Assembly: GCA_003233305.1 (NCBI GenBank)
Contig: QILI01000019.1
Location: 1 to 45,011, forward strand
DNA: 45,011 bases
Direction of reading: 5' to 3'
Origin: Mizugakiibacter sp.
Lineage (GTDB): Bacteria > Pseudomonadota > Gammaproteobacteria > Xanthomonadales > Rhodanobacteraceae
In this document: one piece after another, positions 26,794-36,077 of the stretch
Layout of the letters: each line of letters opens with the position of its first letter
How positions within the stretch are numbered: the first letter of the stretch is position 1
Made by a program: the position numbers and the translations under genes
The notes under the pieces: model-generated
Seen by the model: the letters and a program-made list of their open reading frames with translations, nothing else
Told to the model about the DNA's origin: nothing
Databases searched by the model: none

Positions 26794-27405
26794 ATGCATG
26801 GTATCGAACTGATTGTGGGCCTCGGCAATCCCGGGGCCGAATATTTACGGACCCGGCACAATATCGGTTTTTGGCTGGTAGATGCTCTGGCTCATGCTGA
26901 GGGCGCGCGTTTTGTTGTCGAGCGCAAACTGCATGGTGAGACCTGTCGGGTGCAGATTGATGGCCATGAAGTTCGCCTACTCAAGCCCACGACCTACATG
27001 AACCATAGTGGCCGTGCGTTCCTGGCAACCTTGAATTACTGGAAATACGATCTGGCCGATTGCCTGGTTGTACATGACGATCTGGACCTGTCGCCTGGGG
27101 TGGCACGACTTAAGTTTGATGGTGGCCACGGTGGTCAGAATGGCTTGCGTGACATTATTCAACAAGTGGGAGGAGGGCGTTTCCATCGCTTGCGGTTTGG
27201 AATCGGACATCCGGGACTACGTGATCAGGTCACGCCATGGGTGCTGGGCCGACCCTCATCTGCGGATGAGGATGCCATGTTGGATGCGGTAGCCCGGGCA
27301 CTGGATGTGTTGCCTCGGGTGGTGGATGGAGCGTTCGATAAGGCCATGAAACAGTTGCATACTGTTGGGATAAAGCCTGGAGGACAGACGGGCGGAGATA
27401 GCTGA
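26794..27405 (+). CDS. pth: Peptidyl-tRNA hydrolase
   Basis: Pth releases peptides from drop-off peptidyl-tRNAs. The 203-residue protein has LIVGLGNPGAEY with Asn12, catalytic His22 in TRHNIGF, the PTTYMNHSG loop, and DDLDLSPGVARLKFDGGHGGQNGLRD. ATG 26794 is preferred to a TTG at 26779 because it gives the family N-terminus; the ribosome binding site is weak, suggesting coupling to rplY 56 bases upstream. Confidence 0.96.
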   Translation: MHGIELIVGLGNPGAEYLRTRHNIGFWLVDALAHAEGARFVVERKLHGETCRVQIDGHEVRLLKPTTYMNHSGRAFLATLNYWKYDLADCLVVHDDLDLSPGVARLKFDGGHGGQNGLRDIIQQVGGGRFHRLRFGIGHPGLRDQVTPWVLGRPSSADEDAMLDAVARALDVLPRVVDGAFDKAMKQLHTVGIKPGGQTGGDS

Positions 27406-27449
27406 AAGGATCAACACTGCAGGTTGCTGGATAGTGGGACGTGATACGC

Positions 27450-27487
27450 GAGACGAATGCCTACATTCGCTTGGCGTTTCCCGTCTC
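27450..27487 (+). repeat. Nested inverted repeats between pth and ychF
   Basis: CGAATG (27454-27459) and CATTCG (27464-27469) form a perfect stem with a CCTA loop, and the overlapping GAGACG (27450-27455) can instead pair with CGTCTC (27482-27487). The two pairings share CG, so they are alternatives. The structure ends 17 bases before the ychF start. No T tract is present. Confidence 0.45.
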
Positions 27488-27504
27488 TGGATTACGGAGT
27501 TGCC

Positions 27505-28596
27505 ATGGGTATCCAATGCGGCATTGTCGGTTTACCGAATGTCGGCAAGTCGACGCTGTTCAATGCCTTGACCAAGGCCGGTATTGCCTCGGCCAATTTC
27601 CCCTTTTGTACTATTGACCCGAATGTGGGGGTAGTGCCGGTTCCCGACTCACGTTTGGCGCAATTGGCGGCCATCGTCAAACCCCAGCGGATACTACCGA
27701 CCACGGTGGAGTTCGTCGATATTGCCGGCTTGGTTGCCGGGGCCTCCAAGGGTGAGGGTCTGGGCAACAAGTTTCTTGCCCACATCCGCGAGGTGGATGC
27801 GATTGCCCATGTGGTGCGATGTTTTGATCATGACGATATCGTTCATGTGCAGGGTCGGGTGGATCCAGTCGCCGATATCGAGACAATCGATACCGAGCTG
27901 GCCCTGGCAGATATGGAAACGGTGGATAAGGCCCTGGCACGAGTGGAGCGGGCGGCCAAGGCCCATGACAAAGATGCCGTTGCCCGGCGACCGTTATTGC
28001 AGAAGCTCGCTGAAGGACTGAATCAGGGGCATCCAGCCAGGAGCCTGCAATTTGATATAGACGAACGGGCCCTGCTCCGCGATCTGTTTCTGCTCACCTT
28101 GAAACCCTTGATGTACATTGCCAATGTTCTTGAGGATGGCTTCGAGAATAATCCATACCTTGATGCTATCCGTGCTCGGGCCGCGCAGGAAGGTGCTGAG
28201 GTGGTGCCGGTTTGTGCCGAGATCGAAGCTGAACTGGCTCAACTTGAGCCGGAGGATCGAGTCGCGTTTCTTGCTGACATGGGGCTACGGGAGGCCGGTC
28301 TGGATCGGGTGGTCCATGCGGCCTACCGATTGTTAGGGATGCAGACCTATTTCACTGCAGGAGTTAAGGAAGTCCGGGCCTGGACGGTTAAACAGGGCTC
28401 GACGGCCCCCCAGGCTGCCGGAGTGATCCATACGGATTTCGAACGTGGGTTCATACGTGCCGAGACCATCGCCTTCGATGATTTCATCCGTTACCAGGGT
28501 GAGAGCGGGGCCAAGGAAGTGGGCCGTCTGCGGCTGGAAGGTAAGGACTACGTAGTTCAGGAAGGCGATGTATTGCATTTCCGTTTCAACGTCTGA
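27505..28596 (+). CDS. ychF: Redox-regulated ATPase/Obg-type YchF
   Basis: YchF (OLA1) is an Obg-family P-loop ATPase that associates with ribosomes and with stress responses. The 363-residue protein has P-loop GLPNVGKST at 9-17, the [14 protein letters not shown] switch segment, [17 protein letters not shown], a helical hairpin insertion, and a C-terminal TGS domain ([30 protein letters not shown]). ATG 27505 has CGGAG 7 bases upstream and matches E. coli. It ends the pth operon and faces dxs. Confidence 0.96.
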   Translation: MGIQCGIVGLPNVGKSTLFNALTKAGIASANFPFCTIDPNVGVVPVPDSRLAQLAAIVKPQRILPTTVEFVDIAGLVAGASKGEGLGNKFLAHIREVDAIAHVVRCFDHDDIVHVQGRVDPVADIETIDTELALADMETVDKALARVERAAKAHDKDAVARRPLLQKLAEGLNQGHPARSLQFDIDERALLRDLFLLTLKPLMYIANVLEDGFENNPYLDAIRARAAQEGAEVVPVCAEIEAELAQLEPEDRVAFLADMGLREAGLDRVVHAAYRLLGMQTYFTAGVKEVRAWTVKQGSTAPQAAGVIHTDFERGFIRAETIAFDDFIRYQGESGAKEVGRLRLEGKDYVVQEGDVLHFRFNV

Positions 28597-28659
28597 ATAG
28601 CTTGCCGAAAGGTGTTTGCCTGATTCGGGACAGGTCGCGACCGGATAAGTACTGGCTAG

Positions 28660-30558
28660 CTAACCCGCGTACCGGGGGCGACTCGCAGGGACGGCCCGGT
28701 AGGCTGGAAAGCGGTGAATAATAGCGTTTTCAATGTTCTCCGCATCGAGGCCAGCCTGAGTCAGTAGCTGTTCCCGACTGGCATGCTCGAGAAACCGGTC
28801 CGGCAAGCCCAATAGCAGCACCGGGCGTATTAGATCAGCGCTATTGAGGTATTCCAGTACGGCGCTCCCGGCACCACCGGCGATGACATTGTCCTCCAGG
28901 GTCACCAAGGCATCATGGTTGGCCGCCAGATCGGCAAGCAGGGTTTCATCCAGTGGTTTGACAAAGCGCATATTGACCAGGGTGGCATCCAATCGCTCGG
29001 CCACTATTGAGGCTTCGGCCAGGGTCGACCCGAAACAGAGCAGAGCAAGCCCATGCCCGCTGCGACACAGCTCGGCCTTGCCGATTGGTAAGGGGTCGAG
29101 GTCACCCGTTGCGGCCAGTCCCGGTCCCTTGCCGCGTGGATAACGAACCGTTGCCGGGCCGCAGTGAGCAAATCCGGTACTGAGCATACGACGGCACTCG
29201 ATTTCGTTGGCTGGAGCCATAATCAGCATGTTTGGGATGCAACGCAGATAGCTGAGGTCGAAACTTCCGGCATGGGTGGGTCCGTCCGGGCCAACCACCC
29301 CGGCACGGTCGATGGCAAACAGTACCGGCAGCTTGGGTAGGGCCACATCGTGAATCAGCTGATCGTAGCCACGTTGTAAAAAAGTGGAATAAATCGCTAC
29401 GACGGGTTTGGCACCTTCACAGGCCATCCCTGCGGCGAGGGTCACGGCATGCTGTTCAGCGATACCCACATCGAAATAGCGCTGTGGGTACTCCCGCGAG
29501 AATCGAACCAGACCGGAGCCTTCGCGCATCGCCGGGGTAATCGCCATGAGACGTTTGTCGACAGCCGCCATATCACACAGCCAATCACCAAAAACATCGG
29601 TGTAGGTGGGTGGTTTTGGAGACTTTGGCGGCAGTCCCTGGGTCGGGTCGAAAGGGCCGACGGCATGGTATTGGATCTGGTTGCGTTCTGCGGGTGGATA
29701 GCCCTTGCCCTTGGTGGTGATGACATGCAGTAGCTGCGGACCGGTTAATTCACGGACCGTGCGTAGACTGCGCAGCAACATCGGCAAATCGTGACCATCG
29801 ATGGGTCCGGTGTAGTGAAAACCAAGCTCCTCAAATAGCGTCGAAGGTACAAACATACCCTTGGCATGCTCCTCCCAGCGTTTTACAAAGCGGCCCAGAA
29901 AGGATTGTTTCGGTAAGGCCCGCTTGGCCCGTTCACGTAACAGATTCAGGCGGCGGCTAGCCAACAGACGGGCCAGCATTTTAGCCATGGCGCCGACATT
30001 TTCGCTGATTGACATGCCGTTATCATTCAGCACCAGCAGTAGATCCGCTTCCAAATCACCACCATGGTTCAAAGCTTCATAGGCCATCCCGGCGGTCATG
30101 GCACCATCACCAATGACCGCAACGATCTTGTGGGGGTCACTGTTGCGTTGTTTGGCCAGGGCCATGCCCAGTGCCGCTGAGATCGAAGTTGAAGAATGGC
30201 CCACGCTGAAGGCGTCGTAGGGACTTTCTTCACGTTTTGGAAAAGGTGCGAGACCATCCTTTTGCTTGATCGTGGTAATGCGTTCCGCACGTCCGGTGAG
30301 GATCTTGTGCGGATACCCCTGGTGCCCGACATCCCACAACAGGCGGTCCTCGGGGGTGTTAAACATATAATGCAAGGCCACGGTCAGTTCAACCACCCCC
30401 AGGCCGGCACCGAAGTGACCACCCGAGGTAGCTACTGAGGCGATCAGATAATGGCGTAGCTCATCGGCGAGTGCGGGCAGCTCCGCTTCGGGTAGAACAC
30501 GCAACTGGGCTGGGTCATCAATGCGCGCAAGCAGTGGATACAGAGTCGGGTCGGGCAT
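28660..30558 (-). CDS. dxs: 1-deoxy-D-xylulose-5-phosphate synthase
   Basis: Dxs condenses pyruvate and glyceraldehyde 3-phosphate, starting the MEP isoprenoid pathway. The 632-residue protein contains [20 protein letters not shown] with catalytic His48, the thiamine-diphosphate motif [15 protein letters not shown]...LNDNGMSIS, and the second-domain [15 protein letters not shown]. Length fits. It is convergent with ychF across 63 bases without a recognisable terminator; the HNH gene ends 34 bases upstream of its start and is probably cotranscribed. The ispE gene of the same pathway lies 4 kb away. Confidence 0.96.
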   Translation of the reverse strand: MPDPTLYPLLARIDDPAQLRVLPEAELPALADELRHYLIASVATSGGHFGAGLGVVELTVALHYMFNTPEDRLLWDVGHQGYPHKILTGRAERITTIKQKDGLAPFPKREESPYDAFSVGHSSTSISAALGMALAKQRNSDPHKIVAVIGDGAMTAGMAYEALNHGGDLEADLLLVLNDNGMSISENVGAMAKMLARLLASRRLNLLRERAKRALPKQSFLGRFVKRWEEHAKGMFVPSTLFEELGFHYTGPIDGHDLPMLLRSLRTVRELTGPQLLHVITTKGKGYPPAERNQIQYHAVGPFDPTQGLPPKSPKPPTYTDVFGDWLCDMAAVDKRLMAITPAMREGSGLVRFSREYPQRYFDVGIAEQHAVTLAAGMACEGAKPVVAIYSTFLQRGYDQLIHDVALPKLPVLFAIDRAGVVGPDGPTHAGSFDLSYLRCIPNMLIMAPANEIECRRMLSTGFAHCGPATVRYPRGKGPGLAATGDLDPLPIGKAELCRSGHGLALLCFGSTLAEASIVAERLDATLVNMRFVKPLDETLLADLAANHDALVTLEDNVIAGGAGSAVLEYLNSADLIRPVLLLGLPDRFLEHASREQLLTQAGLDAENIENAIIHRFPAYRAVPASRPRYAG

Positions 30559-30592
30559 GACAATGGGTCGGGTTTGTCGGGTACCGGTGATT

Positions 30593-31186
30593 TCAGCTGG
30601 GCCGGTGGCGCCGTGGCAGATGACTGCGTAAAAATTCCATCTGATCCGCCAGTATATTGCGATTCGACAAGATCAGGTGCTCAACCCAGCTGGGTCGATA
30701 GGGAATGGCGAGTAGAGGCATGCCGACTTCTTGTGGGGTGAGGTTGCCTTTTCTGAGGTTGCAGGCCACACATGCGGTGATCACATTTTCCCATTCGTCG
30801 CGGCCACCCCGAGAACAGGGTATGACATGGTCTCGGGTCAGGGTGCTGCGATGCCCTTCCTTGCCGCAGTACATGCACAAGTAGTGATCGCGGGCGAACA
30901 AGGCGATGTTGGTAAGTGCCGGCACGTGATCCAGTGCCTGGCTGCGACAATGTCCGGTGCTGGCGATGATCGGATGGAGTTGCAAAATGCTGGCTTGGCC
31001 GCTGAGCCGATTGGTGCCTCCGTGCAAGGTGATGCAAGGTTCACCCAAAGTCCAGGCCACCGCACCACGCACATATAGACAGGCGGCATCCCTCCAACCG
31101 ATCCAGTCAAGAATACGACCGCCGGCGTCGAGGGCCAGTACCCGTGGATGTACCGGATCCGGTCGATTTTCAACTGAGGTCGGCAT
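30593..31186 (-). CDS. HNH endonuclease domain protein
   Basis: A 197-residue protein with a C-terminal HNH nuclease: [20 protein letters not shown] and then [11 protein letters not shown], giving two CxxC zinc ligands, the catalytic DH and the N of the HNH pattern. The N-terminal part ([26 protein letters not shown]) matches the widely conserved stand-alone bacterial HNH proteins of unknown role. Start 31186 is chosen because GGAG sits 7 bases upstream; a start at 31222 lacks this. It is not accompanied by methylase or phage genes, so restriction or mobile function is unsupported. Confidence 0.88.
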   Translation of the reverse strand: MPTSVENRPDPVHPRVLALDAGGRILDWIGWRDAACLYVRGAVAWTLGEPCITLHGGTNRLSGQASILQLHPIIASTGHCRSQALDHVPALTNIALFARDHYLCMYCGKEGHRSTLTRDHVIPCSRGGRDEWENVITACVACNLRKGNLTPQEVGMPLLAIPYRPSWVEHLILSNRNILADQMEFLRSHLPRRHRPS

Positions 31187-31290
31187 AGGTATCTCCACAA
31201 CAGGTCTCGGTATAGTTTTCAAGAGAGCTTCAGTGCTTCCTTTTAGTGAGCAGCATAGTGCAAGAGTTGCTCATTGATACAAGTTGACCC

Positions 31291-31779
31291 TCAGCGAGAC
31301 TCTGTCTGTTTGGCTAGGCGTAATTGGTCGGTCTCGAAGCCGAAGACTTCGTACAAGCGCCTTGCCCGGATACTGCCCGGGAAAACGTTCAGGGTCAGCA
31401 GGTCGCATTGGTGCTGGTTTGCCCAGGTTTCGGCAAAGACCATCATGGCCCGGCCGAAGCCCATGGCTTCGTATTTTTCAGGAAGCGCGATTTGCAGGAT
31501 GTGAGCGTTGTAGCGGCCCGTCATCACATCGTGCTCACGTTGCAGGTGGATCAGCCCAATATGCTGGCCCTGGTCATGTTCACAGATATACAGATAGCTC
31601 CCAGGTGGGTTGTCATGCAAGTGCTGCTGTTGCAGGGTACGTAGACCGGCGACAACCTCATTGCGTTTTCGATAGCTGGGCATTTCCTCAGGGATCAGTC
31701 TTGGCGCCAGCATATCGATAAAACTTGCGTCGCTTTCAATGGCGAGTCGAAAATGCAGATTTGGTAGCGGGTCACTCAT
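31291..31779 (-). CDS. GNAT-family N-acetyltransferase
   Basis: A 162-residue acetyltransferase. LQIALPEKYEAMGFGRAMMVFAETWA is the acetyl-CoA-binding motif A, in a diverged form (GFGRAMM instead of GxGxA exactly placed), and VFPGSIRARRLYEVFGFE is motif B. The substrate is not evident. It is separated by 104 bases from the HNH gene and 69 from the acyl-CoA dehydrogenase gene upstream, all on one strand. It is unrelated to the smaller GNAT near prfA. Confidence 0.85.
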   Translation of the reverse strand: MSDPLPNLHFRLAIESDASFIDMLAPRLIPEEMPSYRKRNEVVAGLRTLQQQHLHDNPPGSYLYICEHDQGQHIGLIHLQREHDVMTGRYNAHILQIALPEKYEAMGFGRAMMVFAETWANQHQCDLLTLNVFPGSIRARRLYEVFGFETDQLRLAKQTESR

Positions 31780-31848
31780 GGCATCCTCTTGGTGCAGTGG
31801 GCAAGCAGAGCGGTATTGAAGACCGGTGCATTACCTTCAGATTGAATA

Positions 31849-33639
31849 TTACCCAAACAATGAGTCGGGCATTTCCATCAGGCTTGCAGCCCCCGCACTG
31901 ATGCTGCCGGCATGGGCGGTAGTACGGGGTAGAATACGCTGGAAATAAAAGCGTGCGGTACGTCGTTTGGCTTCCTTGAACGAATCACTGTGCTTACCGG
32001 ACTCGGCAGCAGCCACACTGCGTGCCCAGCAATAGGCCAGCACTATGTATCCCGAGTAGTACAGATAGTCGACCGAGGCGGCACCCAATTCATCGGGATT
32101 GCCTGCTGCGGCTTTACCGACAGTCTGGGTCAGTACCGACCATTCCTGAGCCTTGGCAGCGAGTGGAGTGATGAACTCGGCCATGGACGTATCGCCTGAG
32201 TGGTGTTTGCAGAAGGCCCCAATTTCATCCAGGAATAGCTTCAGGCCAACACCCTGCAATTGAAAAATCTTCCGCCCTAGCAGGTCGAGGGCCTGAATCT
32301 GGGTAGTGCCTTCATAGATGGTGGTGATCCGAGCATCGCGGGCCAGTTGTTCCATACCGTTATCAGTGATGTAGCCGTGCCCCCCAAAGATTTGCATAGC
32401 ATGGTTGGTGCATTCAATTGAGACTTCGGTCAACATGCCCTTGACGATCGGAATCAGGAAGGAAAGTTTCTGCTCGGCCGTTTCGCGCTCCGTTTTATCC
32501 TTGGTACGCAGTACGATATCAGCCAGGGTGGCAGTGATTGCCACCAAGGCCCGGCCCCCTTCAGCAAAGGCTTTCTGGGTGAGCAGCATGCGCCGTATGT
32601 CAGGATGAACCATAAGTGGATCAGCGGCTTGATCCGGATACTTGGGGCCGGTGAGGGCCCGCATCTGTAAGCGCTCACGGGCATAACTGAGACTGTTCTG
32701 GTAAGCCCTTTCAATAAGGCTCAGGCCCTGGATTCCCACCGCCAGCCGGGCGGCATTCATCATGGTGAACATAGCACGCAAACCGTGATGCGCTTGGCCG
32801 ATCAGGTAACCTTCGGCGGCATCAAAATTCATGACGCAGGTGGCCGAACCCTTGATCCCCATCTTGTGTTCGATCGAGCCACATTGCACTGCGTTGCGTT
32901 CTCCCATGTGACCGTCACGATCAACTTTGAACTTGGGCACCAGAAACATTGAGATGCCCCGGGTGCCAGCGGGCGCATCAGGTAACCGGGCCAGTACCAG
33001 ATGCACGATGTTCTCGGTTAGATCATGCTCGCCGGCGGTAATAAAGATCTTGGTGCCGCTGATAAGATAGTGATCCTTATCGGTCGGCTCGGCGTGAGTT
33101 TTCAGAAGACCCAGGTCAGAACCGCAATGCGGCTCGGTCAGACACATGGTGCCGGTCCAGCGTCCTGCGACAATGGGTTTCAGGAAAGCTTGGCGTTGCC
33201 ACTCTTCGCCATGTTGCAGCAGCGCGTCGGTGGCACCGGTTGATAACAGGGGGTAGGTACCCCAGGCGACATTGGCCGAGTCGATCATTTCTTTGACCAG
33301 GGTCCCTACGGATTCGGGTAGATCCTGGCCGCCATAGATCTCGGGGGCATTCAGACCGCTCCAGCCACTGGCAACAAACTGCGCATAGGCCTCTTTGAAG
33401 CCTTGGGGCGTGATAACCGCGTGTTCGGACTTGTCGAAGTGGCAGCCTTCCTCATCACCCGTCTGGTTTAGTGGTGCCAACACCTGTTCGGTAAAATGTG
33501 CGGCTTCCTCGAGCACGGCATCGACCAGTTCGCGACTGGCCTCTTCACAGCCCGGTAAGCGCTGATAGAGCTTTTCGGCATGGGCCACATCGAACAGGGC
33601 AAAACGCATGTCATCGAGAGGTACGGCATAGTGGGTCAT
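31849..33639 (-). CDS. Acyl-CoA dehydrogenase (DmdC/long type, about 600 residues)
   Basis: A flavin enzyme making the alpha-beta double bond in acyl-CoA. The 596-residue length with a C-terminal extension domain marks the DmdC-like group. It has MCLTEPHCGSDLGLLKTHA (FAD/substrate loop), QIFGGHGYITDNGMEQLARD and the catalytic-Glu region IYEGTTQIQALDLLGRKIF. AGGA is 8 bases from the ATG. No other beta-oxidation gene is nearby, so the substrate is open; methylmercaptopropionyl-CoA and medium- to long-chain acyl-CoAs are both used by family members. Confidence 0.92.
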   Translation of the reverse strand: MTHYAVPLDDMRFALFDVAHAEKLYQRLPGCEEASRELVDAVLEEAAHFTEQVLAPLNQTGDEEGCHFDKSEHAVITPQGFKEAYAQFVASGWSGLNAPEIYGGQDLPESVGTLVKEMIDSANVAWGTYPLLSTGATDALLQHGEEWQRQAFLKPIVAGRWTGTMCLTEPHCGSDLGLLKTHAEPTDKDHYLISGTKIFITAGEHDLTENIVHLVLARLPDAPAGTRGISMFLVPKFKVDRDGHMGERNAVQCGSIEHKMGIKGSATCVMNFDAAEGYLIGQAHHGLRAMFTMMNAARLAVGIQGLSLIERAYQNSLSYARERLQMRALTGPKYPDQAADPLMVHPDIRRMLLTQKAFAEGGRALVAITATLADIVLRTKDKTERETAEQKLSFLIPIVKGMLTEVSIECTNHAMQIFGGHGYITDNGMEQLARDARITTIYEGTTQIQALDLLGRKIFQLQGVGLKLFLDEIGAFCKHHSGDTSMAEFITPLAAKAQEWSVLTQTVGKAAAGNPDELGAASVDYLYYSGYIVLAYCWARSVAAAESGKHSDSFKEAKRRTARFYFQRILPRTTAHAGSISAGAASLMEMPDSLFG

Positions 33640-33678
33640 GGCGGATGTCCTTGGGTCAGGTTATGGAAAAGAGCAGGC

Positions 33679-34131
33679 TCAACGCCAGACCCCGAAGAGT
33701 CCCGGGGTTGGGGAAAGGAAACCCTGATGGTGTACCGGGTATTGCCGGGTACTGTCGGAATCGGGAATAACCAGGATGGTCCCCTGCAGGGAATAGGCCA
33801 CATTTCCGGAACGGGTCTGGGTCAGAATTGCCCGTGCGGCGGGATTCGGAACCAGATTCAGGACGGCGATATCCGATGCGGTAGCGGCGATATCCAGATC
33901 CAGCGTGGTATTCAAGTTACCGGCATGGCGAGCGCCGATATCGAGTTGGACATCGAGTTGCTTGAAACGCATCGCTCGCCAGGCATTGTTCTGAAAGCGT
34001 AGGGTTACCTGCCAGTGGCCATTTTTAAGCAGCTGGATACCCTGTACCCGTACCGATGGTGGAAAGACACTACGGGTCGGGCCGCAAGCAGTGAGCAGCG
34101 CGAGCAGAATAAGGAGTAGCAGTTGCTTCAT
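33679..34131 (-). CDS. Small lipoprotein, LEA-type 2-like
   Basis: A 150-residue protein with a lipoprotein signal: a leucine stretch and LLTAC with Cys16. The mature part (VQGIQLLKNGHWQVTLRFQN, TLDLDIAATASD) has the alternating pattern of the LEA_2/WHy beta-sandwich in bacterial lipoproteins. Function unknown. GAGGTC precedes the ATG by 5 bases. It is transcribed towards the dehydrogenase, 39 bases away, but no functional link is evident. Confidence 0.7.
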   Translation of the reverse strand: MKQLLLLILLALLTACGPTRSVFPPSVRVQGIQLLKNGHWQVTLRFQNNAWRAMRFKQLDVQLDIGARHAGNLNTTLDLDIAATASDIAVLNLVPNPAARAILTQTRSGNVAYSLQGTILVIPDSDSTRQYPVHHQGFLSPTPGLFGVWR

Positions 34132-34299
34132 CGCAGACCTCGAACGGACGTTTGAATCTTACCTTGATCTGTGGCCAATAGGCCAATCGGGATAGTTATG
34201 GCTCACTCAGGTTAGCTCAATCGACTTTCCACAGGCAGGCTCGGCCAGCCGGCTTAGTGAGTGGGGGTGTGCCGTTTATGGGGAAGATAGGTAGGACGA

Positions 34300-34851
34300 T
34301 CAGAGTCCTTTTGGTTGGGCGTAGTGAGTCAAGAGTGTGGCCTTGGCAAGTACGTGATGACTCAGGGCCTGGAGTAGAGCAGAGGGTGTGGCGTCTTGAT
34401 GCAGGCGTAGTTCAAGCCGATCCAGATCCAATGCATACAGGGTAAAAACATAGCGGTGCTCTTGGCCCAGAGGCGGGCAGGGGCCACCGTAGCCCGAGAA
34501 GCCATAACTATTGCGCAAGGTCCTGGCCATCGAGGGCAAGTGCTTACCGTTCAGGGCATGGGTACTGGCCGGAAGGTTATAGACCAGCCAGTGCCAAAAT
34601 CCTCCACCCGGGGCATCGGGGTCGAACAGAGTCAGCACGAAGCTGCGGGTTGCAGCCGGGGCACCCCGCCAACTCAGGCGGGGGTGCTGATTGTGCCCCC
34701 CGCACTCGGTGTAGGCCATCTGTTGGGGAATCTGACCGGAACTGGGAATATCGGTGCTGTGCAGGGTGAAACCGGTTCCCGCCGAGGCGGTGAGTGGCAG
34801 CCAGACCAGCAATGCCAGAATGGCTGAAAAGCCCAATGACTTACGCAACAT
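34300..34851 (-). CDS. YbhB/YbcL (PEBP) family protein with signal peptide
   Basis: A 183-residue protein with a cleavable signal (basic start, hydrophobic core to about 22, TASA-G), then the phosphatidylethanolamine-binding-protein fold: LSWRGAPAATRSFVLTLFDPDAPGGGFWHWLVYNLPA and YGGPCPPLGQEHRYVFTLYALD. Start at 34851 is favoured as GGAG lies 6 bases upstream; 34863 has none. Bacterial PEBP proteins are periplasmic with unclear ligands. It is divergent from the glycosyltransferase operon across 218 bases without other features. Confidence 0.9.
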   Translation of the reverse strand: MLRKSLGFSAILALLVWLPLTASAGTGFTLHSTDIPSSGQIPQQMAYTECGGHNQHPRLSWRGAPAATRSFVLTLFDPDAPGGGFWHWLVYNLPASTHALNGKHLPSMARTLRNSYGFSGYGGPCPPLGQEHRYVFTLYALDLDRLELRLHQDATPSALLQALSHHVLAKATLLTHYAQPKGL

Positions 34852-35069
34852 GATCTTCTCCATACGATATTGAAACAGGCGTGGCGTCGGTGTGGATTAG
34901 CCAGTCGTAAACGCATGACGGCATTGCATGATGCTGGTAAGGTTCCAGATTCTGAAAGTATGAACCGATTGCCATAAACCTCCAAACGGCTTTATCGCTG
35001 CACCGCGATGTTGCTGTCCATGAAATTATTCATCAAGCCGGGCATCGATTGCCGCCAGTCTGCTCATTT

Positions 35070-36077
35070 ATGTCCGAATCACCTTCAAGCCAGAGCTCGT
35101 TATGGGTTGTCATCCCGCTCGCCAATGAAGTGGAAGTCCTGCCCGAATTACATAGGCGACTATTCCAGACCCTGGATACACTCGATCTTCCTACCCAGGT
35201 CATGTTTGTCGATGATGGTAGCCAGGATGCCAGTTGGTCGATTCTGTGCCGTTTTGCTGCTCAGGATGAGCGTATCCACGCGATTCGGTTAAGTCGTAAT
35301 TTTGGTAAGGAAATTGCTCTTACTGCCGGCCTGGATGCCGTAGCGGCGCGGGATGATGTGGCGTGTGCAGTGGTGATGGATGCTGATCTTCAGGATCCCC
35401 CGGAAGTGATTGTCAAATTGTTGGATCGATGGCGGGAAGGCCATGATGTGGTGTATGCCACGCGAGCTCGGCGAGAGGGTGAAACGGCTTTCAAGAAGCT
35501 CACGGCCGCGGCTTTTTATCGAGTCATGGAGGTGCTCTCCGATACCCCGGTACCGCGTGATACCGGTGATTTTCGATTACTTTCAAAGCGCGCCTTGCAG
35601 GCCCTGTCAGGGTTGCGGGAACGGCGTCGCTTCATGAAAGGGCTGTTTGCCTGGATCGGTTATTCGCAGGCCCAGGTTTGTTATGTGCGGGAGCCACGGG
35701 CTGGCGGACGCACAACATGGAATTATGGAAAACTCTGGCGTCTGGCGGTGGATGGGATCACCGCCTTCTCAACGGTACCGTTGCGCTTTGCGACCTGGAT
35801 GGGGGTGTTAGCTTCCCTGTTTGCCTTCAGCTACGGCTTGTGGGTGATCGGCAAGGCGTTATGGCTGGGCAACAGCGTGCCTGGGTATCCTTCGCTGATG
35901 GCCGTGATTCTGTTTCTTGGTGGGGTGCAATTGCTCGCCTTGGGGGTCCTCGGTGAATACATTGGACGTATCTATACCGAGTCCAAACAGCGACCCATGT
36001 ATCTGATTGCCGAGACCGCTCGTATCGCCGCGCATCAACCCGCTGAGAGCAAGCCGCAGCAGGAGCTGGAAGGATAA
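35070..36077 (+). CDS. GT2 glycosyltransferase, polyprenyl-phosphate type (GtrB/ArnC-like)
   Basis: A 335-residue membrane-associated enzyme with an N-terminal GT-A domain (VVIPLANEVEVLPELHRRLF, FVDDGSQDASW, and the DXD segment MDADLQDPPE) and two C-terminal membrane segments (WMGVLASLFAFSYGLWVIG; LFLGGVQLLALGVLGEYIGR). This build is typical for enzymes loading a sugar onto undecaprenyl or dolichyl phosphate. The sugar is unknown. ATG 35070 is used; a TTG at 35049 is possible. Its stop overlaps the ATG of the GT39 gene by one base, so a donor/transferase pair is likely. Confidence 0.92.
   Translation: MSESPSSQSSLWVVIPLANEVEVLPELHRRLFQTLDTLDLPTQVMFVDDGSQDASWSILCRFAAQDERIHAIRLSRNFGKEIALTAGLDAVAARDDVACAVVMDADLQDPPEVIVKLLDRWREGHDVVYATRARREGETAFKKLTAAAFYRVMEVLSDTPVPRDTGDFRLLSKRALQALSGLRERRRFMKGLFAWIGYSQAQVCYVREPRAGGRTTWNYGKLWRLAVDGITAFSTVPLRFATWMGVLASLFAFSYGLWVIGKALWLGNSVPGYPSLMAVILFLGGVQLLALGVLGEYIGRIYTESKQRPMYLIAETARIAAHQPAESKPQQELEG

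Noticed and set aside
30593-31186. HNH gene as part of a restriction or mobile system
   Set aside because: No methylase, integrase, phage or toxin-antitoxin gene is nearby; it matches widespread stand-alone HNH proteins.
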